This document shows, in pieces, positions 37,301 to 44,461 of a stretch of 64,000 nucleotides of DNA. The notes under the pieces are model-generated. The model did not search any database. It had not been told where the DNA came from and saw only the letters and a list, made by a program, of their open reading frames with translations. Source of the DNA: Moraxellaceae bacterium (GTDB taxonomy: Bacteria > Pseudomonadota > Gammaproteobacteria > Pseudomonadales > Moraxellaceae); contig SECL01000001.1 of NCBI GenBank assembly GCA_004173455.1, positions 62,001 to 126,000 on the forward strand, given 5' to 3'. Position 1 is the first letter of the stretch, and every line of letters starts with the position of its first letter. Made by a program: the position numbers and the translations under genes.

Positions 37301-37326
37301 AGGAGCCAGACGATGCAGGCCATTAA
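31303..37326 (+). CDS. Outer-membrane protein: DUF11/SdrD-B-like N-terminal region fused to large beta-barrel
   Basis: A 2007-residue protein. The GTG at 31303 is taken as the start (AAGG nine bases upstream). The signal peptide ends at QQAYA. Domains in order: the locus-specific N-terminal domain with an IDKNKNGQFDAQDE loop near 125; a beta domain from about 197; an SdrD-B/carboxypeptidase-regulatory-like fold at about 483-606 (DAKTGKPIAGAKV); a DUF11 domain at about 615-736 (EEYTVTVANRGTTLSQDV); an SdrD-B-like domain at about 746-849 (GKVFMDCNRNGMQDIGE); a short Gln/Glu-rich helix; an Ig-like domain at about 1052-1160; then ~850 residues of alternating amphipathic strands, rich in aromatic and charged residues, to VRFRFKFDED. 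That last part looks like an outer-membrane barrel. It likely anchors or exports the other locus proteins; this is inference. It overlaps the next gene by 14 bases. Confidence 0.78.
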   Translation: MLRHTKNNAYHATFLLSTLAASIGMAQQAYAIAPVIPVAGVAIKNTAYATYISPEGKTRNTESNTVQVEVAALYAISLTQPATQEIEAGARVVWLNTLTNTSNTQASINIEKLAASGLSNIKIYIDKNKNGQFDAQDEILSGSIVLDRLQSVNLWVVATAATNLQDQQQLNLPIKAVVVEDSNVTATATDSLMAYLPQLYASKSVDVENFTPGSGKSYELNYTLTLENKGSQAIRPTRIFVDGQAQDMVVMIDALPANTTYKNAQSSNAKALILFKTGDNTFTRQQPSNLKDINEVVVAYPAIEAHSIERVQLSVSMNDNIASTTLNNQFAVKYQLATGEKTTLSNIAKTVVSGKSEISNNSGNYNRILATGSLNKPLYISADSAVCNASRTVSDQVKIRVKSTLTGDVVEVIGVETAPNSGLFHYELATTESTTANPNDQVLQTVKRDTVLVSLVNCLDASGTVTNTIDNVNTTVLIDPYGIVFDAKTGKPIAGAKVTLMDASGNPVGNNVAFNVDVETGKLIPIPATQLTNELGEFIYPQVIAGTYSLQVDTSTIPGATQYTFVSDKSVYSSFPGKAVNADWSYGGNFALNNGDPALNIDIPVDPVLATPTSPLFVKKTATHTSAELGDFEEYTVTVANRGTTLSQDVSIKDTLPRGFIYVAGTARVNGVKVNDPLGGKGPYLTLGLGNLDANKEAKIQYRVQIGPNALNGDGINRVRARDASGVESNEASAKIEVTPGVLMSDAFIVGKVFMDCNRNGMQDIGERGVPGIRLYMEDGSYVVTDREGKYDFYGVSAKTHVLKLDRSTLPGNAEMILLGNRNAGDAGSRFVDLKRGELHRADFAIADGAGTCTQPLIEQVETRQEKIEQQNINLEQVLRADLSLDPLRYSVGDVRSQPASGCISAQGVTANCNIELSKDQIKELRAVQIEPVKAPVLVDLEQALAEATNNQLAILNLKDGQTLPYAQTTIQVKGVAGASIELWVNGQQIDDKRIGKKAVLPDFQIAGFDYIGVDLKPGKNQIELRQLDAMGNLREQQKIQVIAPDQMSKLALNAPKQEAQANGSDVFSAVLKIVDHNGTLVASRTPITLDSTIGQIDLKDLDPSQPGIQVFVEGGTLLVPINAPSEAGAGTLNVTSGIYNANLPVRFLPALRPMIAAGIVEGAVSFEKFDPKQLSQVNRNDGFEEELNDLASSNGGKTNTTGRAALFLKGKVKGEYLLTLAYDSDKDKDQRLFRDIRPDEYYPVYGDAAAKGFDAQSTSKLYVRVDKGRSYALYGDYVTRTENDDGLSLGQYNRSLTGARTSIETDRSKITGFVAQTNATQITNEQRGLGITGPYSLGQVSSDDVLRNSEKVEVIVRDRNNPGLIISQRTLARFTDYEVDTFSNSIYLKEAVSSVDSDLNPVYLRITVEADQGGEEYTVGGVSGSVKVTHKVQVGGSYVKSNDPLTNEQLASVNTVIKLSERAKLVAEVARSENTIDPANSLSNINASTSVTGEQSGNAGRIELDYSINNIELRAYHNQADRGFYNTASPITAGRKESGIKAQARVEKLGLTRFEAIRTEDDANQGVRQGLSASVERALNRLMSLELGVRYYEETVSAASATSQQVTPYDGTTLRAKLNTVLPWEGSNAFLEYEQDVSNTDRRIFALGGNYQITQKTRLYARQEILSSINGLYELNDTQRRNTTVVGIDSNYSQDGSVFSEYRVRDGISAREAEAAIGTRNRWQVAKGIYANTSLEKVKAIAGTDNQSLDSTAASVGLEYLTNPDWKGVARLEMRWADQSDTLLNTLGLAYKLTDDVTLLTKNVFSQIDNKGDTTGDRVIDRFQVGAAYRDFDQNRFDALTKLEYRYENDETNLSSPYLRNVYILSNHANFHPNRKTTLSGQYAVKYVKADFEGIKSTGATQLLSGRAMYDINERWDAGINAGLLWSDASEGRRLLLGGEVGYLLAANLWLSAGYNFSGYKDKDLADSNTTIQGAYVRFRFKFDEDLLNFDHSNVNKSQEPDDAGH

Positions 37327-38509
37327 GTTGAAACTGGCGCTGGCTATTTGTATGGCCAGCGGTTTGACTGTTAGTCTACCTGCCCTGAGCCAGCCGACAG
37401 CCACTCAGTCTGTCCATCAGCTAGAACAAAACAGTTTGGCTGAAAAAACTACGGTTCAAAATACTGTGGCTGGGCTACATCAGCGACTGCTAGCATTTTT
37501 AAATAATCCCGATGTGTGGACACAATACCACGCGCAAAAAGCACAAATGTGGTTGACCTATGCCGCCAACCAGCACAGCGAAGGCGGCTGGACGGCAGCT
37601 GAACAACAAGCACAGGCACAAGCTACCCAGCTTATTGAACAGTTGGAACAGCAGCAGCCTATTTCGACCACCACGCCAATTATTCAGGCGTCCAAAGTGA
37701 TGCGTCGTGATCTGTGGGTCAATGCCGAATTGCTCAAGCAGCAAGCGGGTTTTGACTGTGCATCCACCGAAGTGGCACAGGCGGAAGTGATGCTGGTCTG
37801 GGCAGCCGCCGAGCATTGTGAACTGGGCTGGCGTCATTCGCGTGAACTGTTTGCAGCGGCCGAACGGCTGATTGACAAGGCCAATGATCAGGTGACCCAT
37901 TGTCAGGGTGGCGGTATGCAGCCATTGCCCCAGTGGAACCAGAATAATTATCCAAGCCTTGAGCAGCTTAATGGCACAAAAAAAGGCTGTCATGGCGTGA
38001 TTGGCGCATGGCCGCTGGTCAGTGCAGGAGTTATGTCCGCCGTTGTCCCGCCAATCAGTTCACTGCCGGTAGCAGAAGCTGAAACGCCAGCCCCAGCCAC
38101 CGAACCTGTAGTGCAGGACGTACTGCCCAATGTGGTTCATTTTGCGCTGGATCAGGCCAGCTTGTCGGCCACCTCACAGCAAGTGCTTCGCCAGATTGTG
38201 GAGGTACTGAACCAAAATACCAATGCTTCACTTACCCTATATGGCCATACCGATCCTCGAGGTAGCGCGGCCTACAATTTACAGTTAAGCCAGCGCCGTG
38301 CCAAAGCGGTTGAACACTTTTTAGTTCAGCAGGGCATTGAGGCCAGCCGGATTGCCACAGTGGCCGCCGGTGAGCAACACGTGATTGCTGATCCGGTTGC
38401 AATCCAAGGCCATGCCTTGAGCCGTCGGGTGATACTGGTGTATAGCAGCGCCGATGGGCAGGAAATACAAACCATCCCTCAAACCGGTGACTTACAGCCT
38501 GAACAGTGA
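37313..38509 (+). CDS. OmpA-family peptidoglycan-binding protein of the DUF11 locus
   Basis: A 398-residue exported protein. Signal peptide to about ALSQ (residue 28). The middle ~240 residues are Gln/Ala-rich and helical (QAQAQATQLIEQLEQQQ) with four cysteines, unlike an OmpA barrel. Residues ~275-385 are an OmpA C-terminal domain: VHFALDQASLS, LTLYGHTDPRGSAAYNLQLS, QRRAKAVEHFL, ALSRRVILVY. These residues bind diaminopimelate in peptidoglycan. The start at 37313 has AGGAG eight bases upstream and overlaps the barrel gene by 14 bases, so the two are translationally coupled. A periplasmic clamp between the outer-membrane barrel protein and the cell wall is the natural reading. Confidence 0.85.
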   Translation: MQAIKLKLALAICMASGLTVSLPALSQPTATQSVHQLEQNSLAEKTTVQNTVAGLHQRLLAFLNNPDVWTQYHAQKAQMWLTYAANQHSEGGWTAAEQQAQAQATQLIEQLEQQQPISTTTPIIQASKVMRRDLWVNAELLKQQAGFDCASTEVAQAEVMLVWAAAEHCELGWRHSRELFAAAERLIDKANDQVTHCQGGGMQPLPQWNQNNYPSLEQLNGTKKGCHGVIGAWPLVSAGVMSAVVPPISSLPVAEAETPAPATEPVVQDVLPNVVHFALDQASLSATSQQVLRQIVEVLNQNTNASLTLYGHTDPRGSAAYNLQLSQRRAKAVEHFLVQQGIEASRIATVAAGEQHVIADPVAIQGHALSRRVILVYSSADGQEIQTIPQTGDLQPEQ

Positions 38510-38522
38510 TTCAGGTTTTTTT
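38498..38522 (+). terminator. Intrinsic terminator ending the DUF11 locus
   Basis: CCTGAA (38498-38503) pairs with TTCAGG (38510-38515), followed by seven T. The loop contains the stop codon of the OmpA-type gene, so termination is immediate. Confidence 0.8.
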
Positions 38523-38555
38523 AGCAATATCAAAAAGATCTAAAATTTATAATAT

Positions 38556-38591
38556 CAGGCACCTGCTGTTGTTGTTTTACTCAGGTGCCTG
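38556..38591. terminator. 10-bp inverted repeat between convergent genes
   Basis: CAGGCACCTG (38556-38565) pairs with CAGGTGCCTG (38582-38591) around a 16-base loop. It lies between the ends of two convergent genes and has AT-rich flanks but no clean T run; a bidirectional stop signal is likely but not certain. Confidence 0.5.
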
Positions 38592-38638
38592 TTCATATAT
38601 GACCATTAAAACTATTTTTATTAAATTATTTTAAAGAC

Positions 38639-39139
38639 TTACTGGCAGGCCTTGGCTTGCTGAATCACCTGCAATGCCGCCAGTTGCTGGCTGAGTGCCG
38701 CTGCCGCTTGTGGCGCAGCCGTTGTGGTGTTGGCCGCCAGTGAATTGGCCTGCTGTGCCATTTCACCCGCCTGCTGCACTGCGCGTACATCTACGCCGGC
38801 CAGTGCGCCCACCGAGGCAAACAGTCCACCGGCTTTGCCCAGCATACCAGCGGTTTTACTCACCTGATTTTCCTGCGGCGCGGCCTGTATCTGTTGTGTC
38901 AGGGTGCTTGCCATCACCTGCAAACTGGCACAATCCAGTGCCGCATAGCTTTGCATCAACTGTTGATTATTGGCGGCCAGCTGTGCTGGGGCAGGTGCAG
39001 TTACGGGGACATTGGCCGTGTTACCACGGACGGTATTAACGGCCTGATTGACCTTGCTTAAGGTATCAAACAGACCCGCGTGACTACTGCCCATACCAAC
39101 AACCATGACGGTCATGGCGGCGAAAATTTGCTTGTTCAT
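38639..39139 (-). CDS. Small secreted Ala/Gln-rich protein of unknown function
   Basis: A 166-residue protein with a clear signal peptide (MNKQIFAAMTVMVVGMGSSHA/GL). The mature part is helical and low in complexity (Ala, Gln, Asn), with a short GKAGGLFASVGALAG glycine-rich stretch and two cysteines (LDCASLQ and the final AKACQ) that could form a disulphide linking the first helix to the C-terminus. It converges on the DUF11 locus and is separated from ilvD by a divergent promoter region. I do not recognise a family. A periplasmic or surface location is probable; association with the neighbouring locus is possible but unproven. Confidence 0.7.
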   Translation of the reverse strand: MNKQIFAAMTVMVVGMGSSHAGLFDTLSKVNQAVNTVRGNTANVPVTAPAPAQLAANNQQLMQSYAALDCASLQVMASTLTQQIQAAPQENQVSKTAGMLGKAGGLFASVGALAGVDVRAVQQAGEMAQQANSLAANTTTAAPQAAAALSQQLAALQVIQQAKACQ

Positions 39140-39357
39140 AAAATGCGTCCTAGCTCATTCATAATACGCTGAATATGACCAAAATCACGTTATTTGCCTA
39201 TCACCTAAATAGGGGGGTCGCACGTTTTTTTTGACCCTCAATCATAAATTTTCCAATCTGCCGTGTTAAAGACTTTCGTAAAAATACAGACAACTATAGA
39301 ATGAACGCTTTCTTTATTTAGCCAAGGCTTTTTGCCCAGCCGTCGGAGTACTTCATC

Positions 39358-41040
39358 ATGAGCAATGACAATCTACGCAAATATTCATCTCAGGTGGTCG
39401 ATGGCGTGGAATGCGCCCCAGCCCGTGCCATGCTGCGCGCGGTGGGATTTAGTGATGAAGACTTTAAAAAACCACAAGTGGGCATTGCCTCCACCTGGGC
39501 CAATGTTACGCCGTGCAACATGCACATTGATGGTCTAGCGCGCGATGCCGAAAGCGGCGTGAATGCAGCAGGCGGCAAGGGCGTTATTTTTAACACCATT
39601 ACCATTTCTGACGGCATTGCCAACGGCACCGAAGGCATGAAATATTCCATGGTATCGCGCGAGATTATTGCCGATTCTATTGAAGCCGTAGCCGGTTGTG
39701 AAGGCTTTGATGCACTGGTTGCCATTGGTGGCTGTGATAAAAACATGCCCGGTTGCATCATGGGCTTGGCGCGTTTAAACCGTCCTTCGATTTTTGTGTA
39801 TGGTGGCTCCATTCAGCCGGGCAAAGGCCACACTGATATTATTTCGGTATTTGAAGCTGTGGGTCAACATGCCAAGGGCGAGCTGAACGAAATTCAGGTC
39901 AAGCAAATTGAAGAAGTGGCCATTCCGGGGCCGGGTTCCTGTGGCGGCATGTATACCGCCAATACCATGGCGTCTGCCATTGAAGCACTGGGCATGAGCT
40001 TGCCAGGATCGTCGGCGCAGGATGCCGTGTCACAGGAAAAACAGGACGACTGTACCCGTGCTGGCGAAGCGGTACTGAATCTGCTGAAACTGGATATCAA
40101 GCCGCGCGACATCATGACCAAGTCAGCGTTTGAAAATGCCATTAAAGTAGTGATTGTGCTGGGTGGTTCAACCAATGCGGTGCTGCATTTGATTGGTATG
40201 GCGCGTACTGCGGATGTTGAGCTAAGCCTTGATGACTTTGTACGCATTGGTAAGGAAACCCCGCTGCTGGCTGACTTGCGTCCTTCCGGCAAATACATGA
40301 TGTCCGAGCTGGTCGCGATTGGCGGGATTCAGCCGCTGATGAAACGCATGTTAGACGCGAGCATGCTGGATGGTTCTTGCTTAACGGTGACTGGTAAAAC
40401 ACTGGCCGAAAACTTGACGGATGTGCAGGACTATCCAAGCGATCAGCAAATTATCATGCCGTTTAATGCCCCGATCAAAAAAGATTCCCATTTGGTCATC
40501 TTAAAGGGCAATCTGGCCTCAGAAGGTTCCGTCGCCAAAATTACCGGCAAAGAGGGCTTGCGTTTTGAAGGCCCAGCGCGCGTATTTGAAGGCGAAGAAG
40601 GCGCGATGGCCGGTATTTTAAACGGTGAAGTCCAGGCCGGTGAAGTGGTAGTGATTCGTGGTGAAGGGCCGAAAGGTGGTCCCGGCATGCGCGAAATGCT
40701 CAAACCAACTTCAGCCATTATGGGTAAAGGCTTGGGTCAATCAGTCGCCTTAATTACCGATGGCCGTTTTAGTGGGGGTAGCCATGGCTTTGTGGTCGGT
40801 CACGTGACACCCGAAGCCTTTGAAGGTGGCCTGATTGGTTTGGTCAATACGGGTGACCGGATTAGTATTGATGCGGAAAGCCGTGAAATAACCCTGCATG
40901 TGGATGAAACAGAACTGGCCACGCGTCGTGCCAACTGGACACGCCCTGCACCAAAATATACCCGTGGTGTACTGGCCAAATATGCGCGTCTGGTATCTAG
41001 CGCATCCACTGGTGCGCTCACCGATATGAATCTTGATTAA
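39358..41040 (+). CDS. ilvD: Dihydroxy-acid dehydratase
   Basis: A 560-residue cytoplasmic enzyme of valine, isoleucine and pantothenate synthesis that dehydrates 2,3-dihydroxy acids to 2-oxo acids. It has the IlvD/Edd hallmarks: [10 protein letters not shown] (iron-sulphur cysteines), [25 protein letters not shown] and [15 protein letters not shown] near the C-terminus, and CNMH near the N-terminus. The length fits the shorter, [2Fe-2S]-type IlvD group. It is a single gene with its own terminator, not part of an ilv operon here. Confidence 0.97.
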   Translation: MSNDNLRKYSSQVVDGVECAPARAMLRAVGFSDEDFKKPQVGIASTWANVTPCNMHIDGLARDAESGVNAAGGKGVIFNTITISDGIANGTEGMKYSMVSREIIADSIEAVAGCEGFDALVAIGGCDKNMPGCIMGLARLNRPSIFVYGGSIQPGKGHTDIISVFEAVGQHAKGELNEIQVKQIEEVAIPGPGSCGGMYTANTMASAIEALGMSLPGSSAQDAVSQEKQDDCTRAGEAVLNLLKLDIKPRDIMTKSAFENAIKVVIVLGGSTNAVLHLIGMARTADVELSLDDFVRIGKETPLLADLRPSGKYMMSELVAIGGIQPLMKRMLDASMLDGSCLTVTGKTLAENLTDVQDYPSDQQIIMPFNAPIKKDSHLVILKGNLASEGSVAKITGKEGLRFEGPARVFEGEEGAMAGILNGEVQAGEVVVIRGEGPKGGPGMREMLKPTSAIMGKGLGQSVALITDGRFSGGSHGFVVGHVTPEAFEGGLIGLVNTGDRISIDAESREITLHVDETELATRRANWTRPAPKYTRGVLAKYARLVSSASTGALTDMNLD

Positions 41041-41072
41041 ACCAAACAATCGCTAACTCTAATCAGCGATAC

Positions 41073-41115
41073 AAAATACCCTGTCACGCGGTAATGGTGA
41101 CAGGGTATTTTTTTG
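41073..41115 (+). terminator. Intrinsic terminator after ilvD
   Basis: A perfect 15-bp stem (41073-41087 with 41097-41111), a 9-base loop and a T run to 41114. The A-rich left arm also allows termination of the gene converging from the right. Confidence 0.92.
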
Positions 41116-41156
41116 CTTGATTTTTTTTACTTAAATAGCAGTGCTGCTTCAAAGCG

Positions 41157-42275
41157 CTATTTAGGTCGTACCAGTGCCACCTGTTGCGCAGGCTCTAAAT
41201 CTACACCCTGACGCAGTCTTTGAATGGTAACGTGTAATGCTTCGGCCACCATTTTGGCTTCATCCTGTACCGCTTGATCCCGATCCAGTGCTTCATGGCT
41301 TTCGGCATAGGATTCATAATAGCCAATATAGCGATCTAGCCGTCCCTTAAAGCCTGCGGCCACAAAGCCCATCCAGTCCAGTTGATCACACAGGTTGCGG
41401 CGCTGCGCTTCAATGCCTGCCACATCGCCATGCACGATCACCGCATAGGCACGATTGGGCAAATGCTTGGGATAATCCCAGCCGTTCAATTCAATTTGCT
41501 TGGCTTCAATGGCTTTTTTGCCGTGCGTGCTGGTCGGATCGGGATTGCCGCCATCGACACACACCAGCCGATCCATCAGGTTTTTCAGGCCACCGGGTGA
41601 CTGATACCAGTAAGTTGGCGTGACAATCAATAAGCCATGCGCTGCCGCCAGTTTGGTATAAATTTCATTCATCCAGTCGCCGGTCTGGTTGAGCGAATGA
41701 TTGGGGTAACAGCTACAGGGGAAGTGGCATAGCGGCATGGCCGTCGCCACACAGCCCTTGCACGGATGAATAGCGATGCCGTATTCTGAAGTTAAACGGC
41801 TTAAATCAATCACCTCGCACACCGTCCCCGCACTTTCAAGCCGCGCTTTGGCAATATTGGCCAGTCGCCAGCTTTTGCTCACTTCGCCGGGGCAGGTGTC
41901 ATCGTTGCGATGGCTGGCAATGATAATCAGGACATTATCTGGCGTATTTTGATCCTGCTGGGTTTGCTTGGCAGCATCAATTGCAGCTTTGGTATCCAGC
42001 CATTCCACCGCCACCTCATAATCCGGATCGGCATAGCCTGCACCTGCTTTACGCGTCACAGGTGCTTTACGGCCATCCTGATAATTTTTCCAGGCAATAT
42101 CTTCAAGTAGCGCAATTTGATTGGAAGCCTGTTCAAAACGGGGATCGGCAAATGACTGGCGAAACCGCTCACCAAAGGTTACACGATCCAAATGTCCCTC
42201 ACCCTGACCGGTGCGGGGAGTAGGCGCAACACGCGCTGGATTGGGTGTGGAATTTACCGCTGTTTCAGACGACAT
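41157..42275 (-). CDS. NAD(P)H-dependent flavodoxin-fold oxidoreductase
   Basis: A 372-residue protein. After a ~110-residue polar N-terminal region (RVTFGERFRQSFADPRFEQA) comes a flavodoxin-like FMN-binding fold: VLIIIASHRNDDTCPG, KARLESAGTVCEVIDL, then a cysteine-rich insert (HPCKGCVATAMPLCHFPCSCYP), LLIVTPTYWYQSPGGLKNLMDR and YAVIVHGDVAG. PTYW..PG..K is the typical flavin loop of NADPH-dependent FMN reductases. The five-cysteine insert suggests metal or iron-sulphur binding, as in iron-sulphur flavoproteins. The start is set at 42275 rather than the TTG at 42311; neither has a strong ribosome site. Physiological partner unknown. Confidence 0.82.
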   Translation of the reverse strand: MSSETAVNSTPNPARVAPTPRTGQGEGHLDRVTFGERFRQSFADPRFEQASNQIALLEDIAWKNYQDGRKAPVTRKAGAGYADPDYEVAVEWLDTKAAIDAAKQTQQDQNTPDNVLIIIASHRNDDTCPGEVSKSWRLANIAKARLESAGTVCEVIDLSRLTSEYGIAIHPCKGCVATAMPLCHFPCSCYPNHSLNQTGDWMNEIYTKLAAAHGLLIVTPTYWYQSPGGLKNLMDRLVCVDGGNPDPTSTHGKKAIEAKQIELNGWDYPKHLPNRAYAVIVHGDVAGIEAQRRNLCDQLDWMGFVAAGFKGRLDRYIGYYESYAESHEALDRDQAVQDEAKMVAEALHVTIQRLRQGVDLEPAQQVALVRPK

Positions 42276-42393
42276 AATAAACGTATCAATTTGAGAGGTT
42301 AGCCCTATCAAAAACTGAAAACGGCGGGGTGACTAGCCATGCCCGGTAAGAAATTGTTGTACGTCAACCCGAAATATCTTGCTGAATGGTGAA

Positions 42394-42442
42394 CCAATCA
42401 ACAACTGGGCGATGGGCATGTCCAGTTGTTGATTGGGTTTTT
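42394..42442 (+). terminator. Terminator-like hairpin without an upstream gene on its strand
   Basis: A 15-bp perfect stem (42394-42408 with 42422-42436), a 13-base loop and TTTTT at 42438-42442. On the plus strand the nearest upstream gene (ilvD) already has its own terminator. It may end a short leader or small RNA, or act as an attenuator before the gene at 42537. Confidence 0.7.
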
Positions 42443-42536
42443 AACTGGGTTTTTCACTGCTAAACTTGCGTCAAGGCCATTAGTATTCTAGATTGATAAC
42501 CCTTAACAACTGCTGTGCAATCTCAAGGAAATATTC

Positions 42537-43856
42537 ATGTCGCTGGCGCGAAGGTGGTTAGATCCAATCCGTTCCCGATGGTTTTTTAACCGGCCTTACC
42601 GGCAGCGTCACCTGTCTTCGCGCAATGGCATTACGGTTTACCTGCGTTTTGATGATGCCTATAGCTATTTGCTGGTGCAGTTGTTGCCACAGCTGGAAGA
42701 GTTGCTGGTAGATCGGCTCAAGCCACTCAAAATTGTGATGTGTACACAAACCAGTCCGCCACCCAATGGCATGAGTACGCAAGCATGGCAGCAATATATG
42801 CTGGATGATGCCGCAGCGCTGGCCATGCAGCACCGCTTTGTATTTGATGTTAATGACACCGTCCGCGCTAGTTTGCCCAATCCTGCCCTAATGCAACAAG
42901 CCAGCGATATTTTAAAAACCTCACCGCTACAGGACAGCGATTACCTGCATTTGTTGCAGGACATTTTTCACATGCTGTGGCAAAACCAGCAAGGCAAACT
43001 CAATACCCTGCACCACATGGCAACCCGCCGACCCGTTTTGACCAGCGTAGCGCATACCGCAGTTCCCCAGAGCCTGAGCATCCGGTTTGCCGATGAAGCT
43101 ATTGCCAGTGGTTTTTTGCTGTTTGGCGGACGGCATTACCGTGCGATTGATGATTTTTTACGCCTGACCCGCCGTTTAAAGCAACAAAAATTACTCAATA
43201 ATGAGCCGATTTTTTTAATCAATCATATTGAATGGGGCGAGCATCTGGTCAATGACCCGGAAAGCCTCAATGACGTGCAGGCGCTGCATGCCCGACTGGA
43301 TATTTATCTGGCGCTGGAAGATCCAATTAGCTGGCTAATTCTGGCCTATATCAAGCGTGAGTTGGTGGATTACTACAATATCAGCCTCAATGTACATCCG
43401 CTGCCGTATCAGGGGCGCGATGAATTTGACTGGGGTTTGATTGCGCGTTTGTCACGTCGTACCGAAACCAGCATTGCCCCGTTTTGCCGGCCAACGCAGG
43501 CTGCCACTTTAAATCTGGCGCGTCTTTTATATGCAGTGGATGAGGAGCAGCGTGCTGAAATCCTGCTGGATTTGCTCAAGTGCATCTGGTGCAAAGGGCT
43601 GGATGCCAGCTTTGCACCGCATGTGCAGCGTTTAACTGCCATGGTGCAGGAATCTGCTGTCGCGCCATTAACGGCTGTCGATCCAGCGCAGGCACTGGCA
43701 TGGCTGGATGCCAATCAGGCCATTTGTGACGCCTATCAGCAGCCAGACTTGCCGGTGATGGTGTTGCAGATTGGGGAACAAAAACAGGTGTTTAACAGCC
43801 TGTACCGGGTCTGGCGCATTGAAAGTTTGCTGGTTGAGGCGCTGGAAGAAAGCTAA
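42537..43856 (+). CDS. Protein with two thioredoxin/DsbA-like (HCCA-isomerase-type) halves
   Basis: A 439-residue cytoplasmic protein without signal peptide. Each half opens with a strand-plus-acidic motif resembling 2-hydroxychromene-2-carboxylate isomerase / DsbA-like thioredoxin folds: ITVYLRFDDAYSYLLVQLLP (from residue ~29) and LDIYLALEDPISWLILAYIK (from ~255), each followed by a second strand (LKPLKIVMC; ISLNVHPLP). FADEAIASGFLLFGGRHYR lies between. The CxxC of oxidoreductases is absent, so a glutathione-transferase-kappa/HCCA-like non-redox role is more likely than thiol exchange. This family call is by fold pattern only. It may be a conserved Moraxellaceae hypothetical protein. A terminator-like hairpin lies ~95 bases upstream. 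Confidence 0.65.
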   Translation: MSLARRWLDPIRSRWFFNRPYRQRHLSSRNGITVYLRFDDAYSYLLVQLLPQLEELLVDRLKPLKIVMCTQTSPPPNGMSTQAWQQYMLDDAAALAMQHRFVFDVNDTVRASLPNPALMQQASDILKTSPLQDSDYLHLLQDIFHMLWQNQQGKLNTLHHMATRRPVLTSVAHTAVPQSLSIRFADEAIASGFLLFGGRHYRAIDDFLRLTRRLKQQKLLNNEPIFLINHIEWGEHLVNDPESLNDVQALHARLDIYLALEDPISWLILAYIKRELVDYYNISLNVHPLPYQGRDEFDWGLIARLSRRTETSIAPFCRPTQAATLNLARLLYAVDEEQRAEILLDLLKCIWCKGLDASFAPHVQRLTAMVQESAVAPLTAVDPAQALAWLDANQAICDAYQQPDLPVMVLQIGEQKQVFNSLYRVWRIESLLVEALEES

Positions 43857-43966
43857 TTCCAGTGCAGTTCCAGTTTTTTTATAACACTCCGGATTGAATA
43901 TAACCTGATGATTGACAGGTTCATGCTAAGTGAAACGGCAAGGTTAAATGAGCGGCAAAACGCTAC

Positions 43967-44383
43967 TCAGGCCTGTTCCAATCGGGCAATCATGGCTTCA
44001 ACATTGCCAAGCCAAGTGGGATAGTCCACCTCATTTTCCTGCCACAGTTCACCCAGTTCGGACTGGCCAGAAGTCATCAGTTTCAAGCCGCGCACGATCA
44101 GGGGCTTAAAATCGGTAAACTGGCCAGCGTTGTCAGGCGCCGCCTGTTGTTCCAGCCAGTTTTCAAAGGCTTCATCATTGGTCTCATACGGCGTGCCGTT
44201 AAGCACGTGATCCAGAATCACCCCGGCGATCATCACCTGATGCGCCTCGCTAAATTCCAGATAATCCTGTTCACAATATGGCAAAATCTGAGTCATGTAA
44301 TCGCTGGCGCTTGTCTGCATGGCTTGTTCCATGGCATCCAGTGCGGTGTCATCCTCAAAAATTCCAGTGCCCCAGGTTCCCAT
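43967..44383 (-). CDS. DUF4259-family protein
   Basis: A 138-residue cytoplasmic protein starting MGTWGTGIFEDDTALDAM, the diagnostic N-terminus of DUF4259 proteins (MGxWGxGxFxNDxAxD). The remainder is acidic and helical, with ILDHVLNGTPY and LGELWQENEVDYPTWLGNV. AGGAG precedes the ATG at 44383. Function unknown for the family; relatives are often found near toxin-immunity genes, but no toxin is visible here. It follows ppc on the same strand, 78 bases after its end. Confidence 0.85.
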   Translation of the reverse strand: MGTWGTGIFEDDTALDAMEQAMQTSASDYMTQILPYCEQDYLEFSEAHQVMIAGVILDHVLNGTPYETNDEAFENWLEQQAAPDNAGQFTDFKPLIVRGLKLMTSGQSELGELWQENEVDYPTWLGNVEAMIARLEQA

Positions 44384-44461
44384 AGCTTTCTCCTGTGTTT
44401 GAAAAAAAATCAATGAATACTGCGTATTGCCAGTGAGCTATCAAGGTTAGACGGCATGTTG

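Noticed and set aside
16236-37326. Gram-positive style sortase-anchored adhesins, suggested by SdrD-B-like domains
   Set aside because: No LPXTG motif, C-terminal membrane helix or sortase gene is present, and other genes are clearly Gram-negative.
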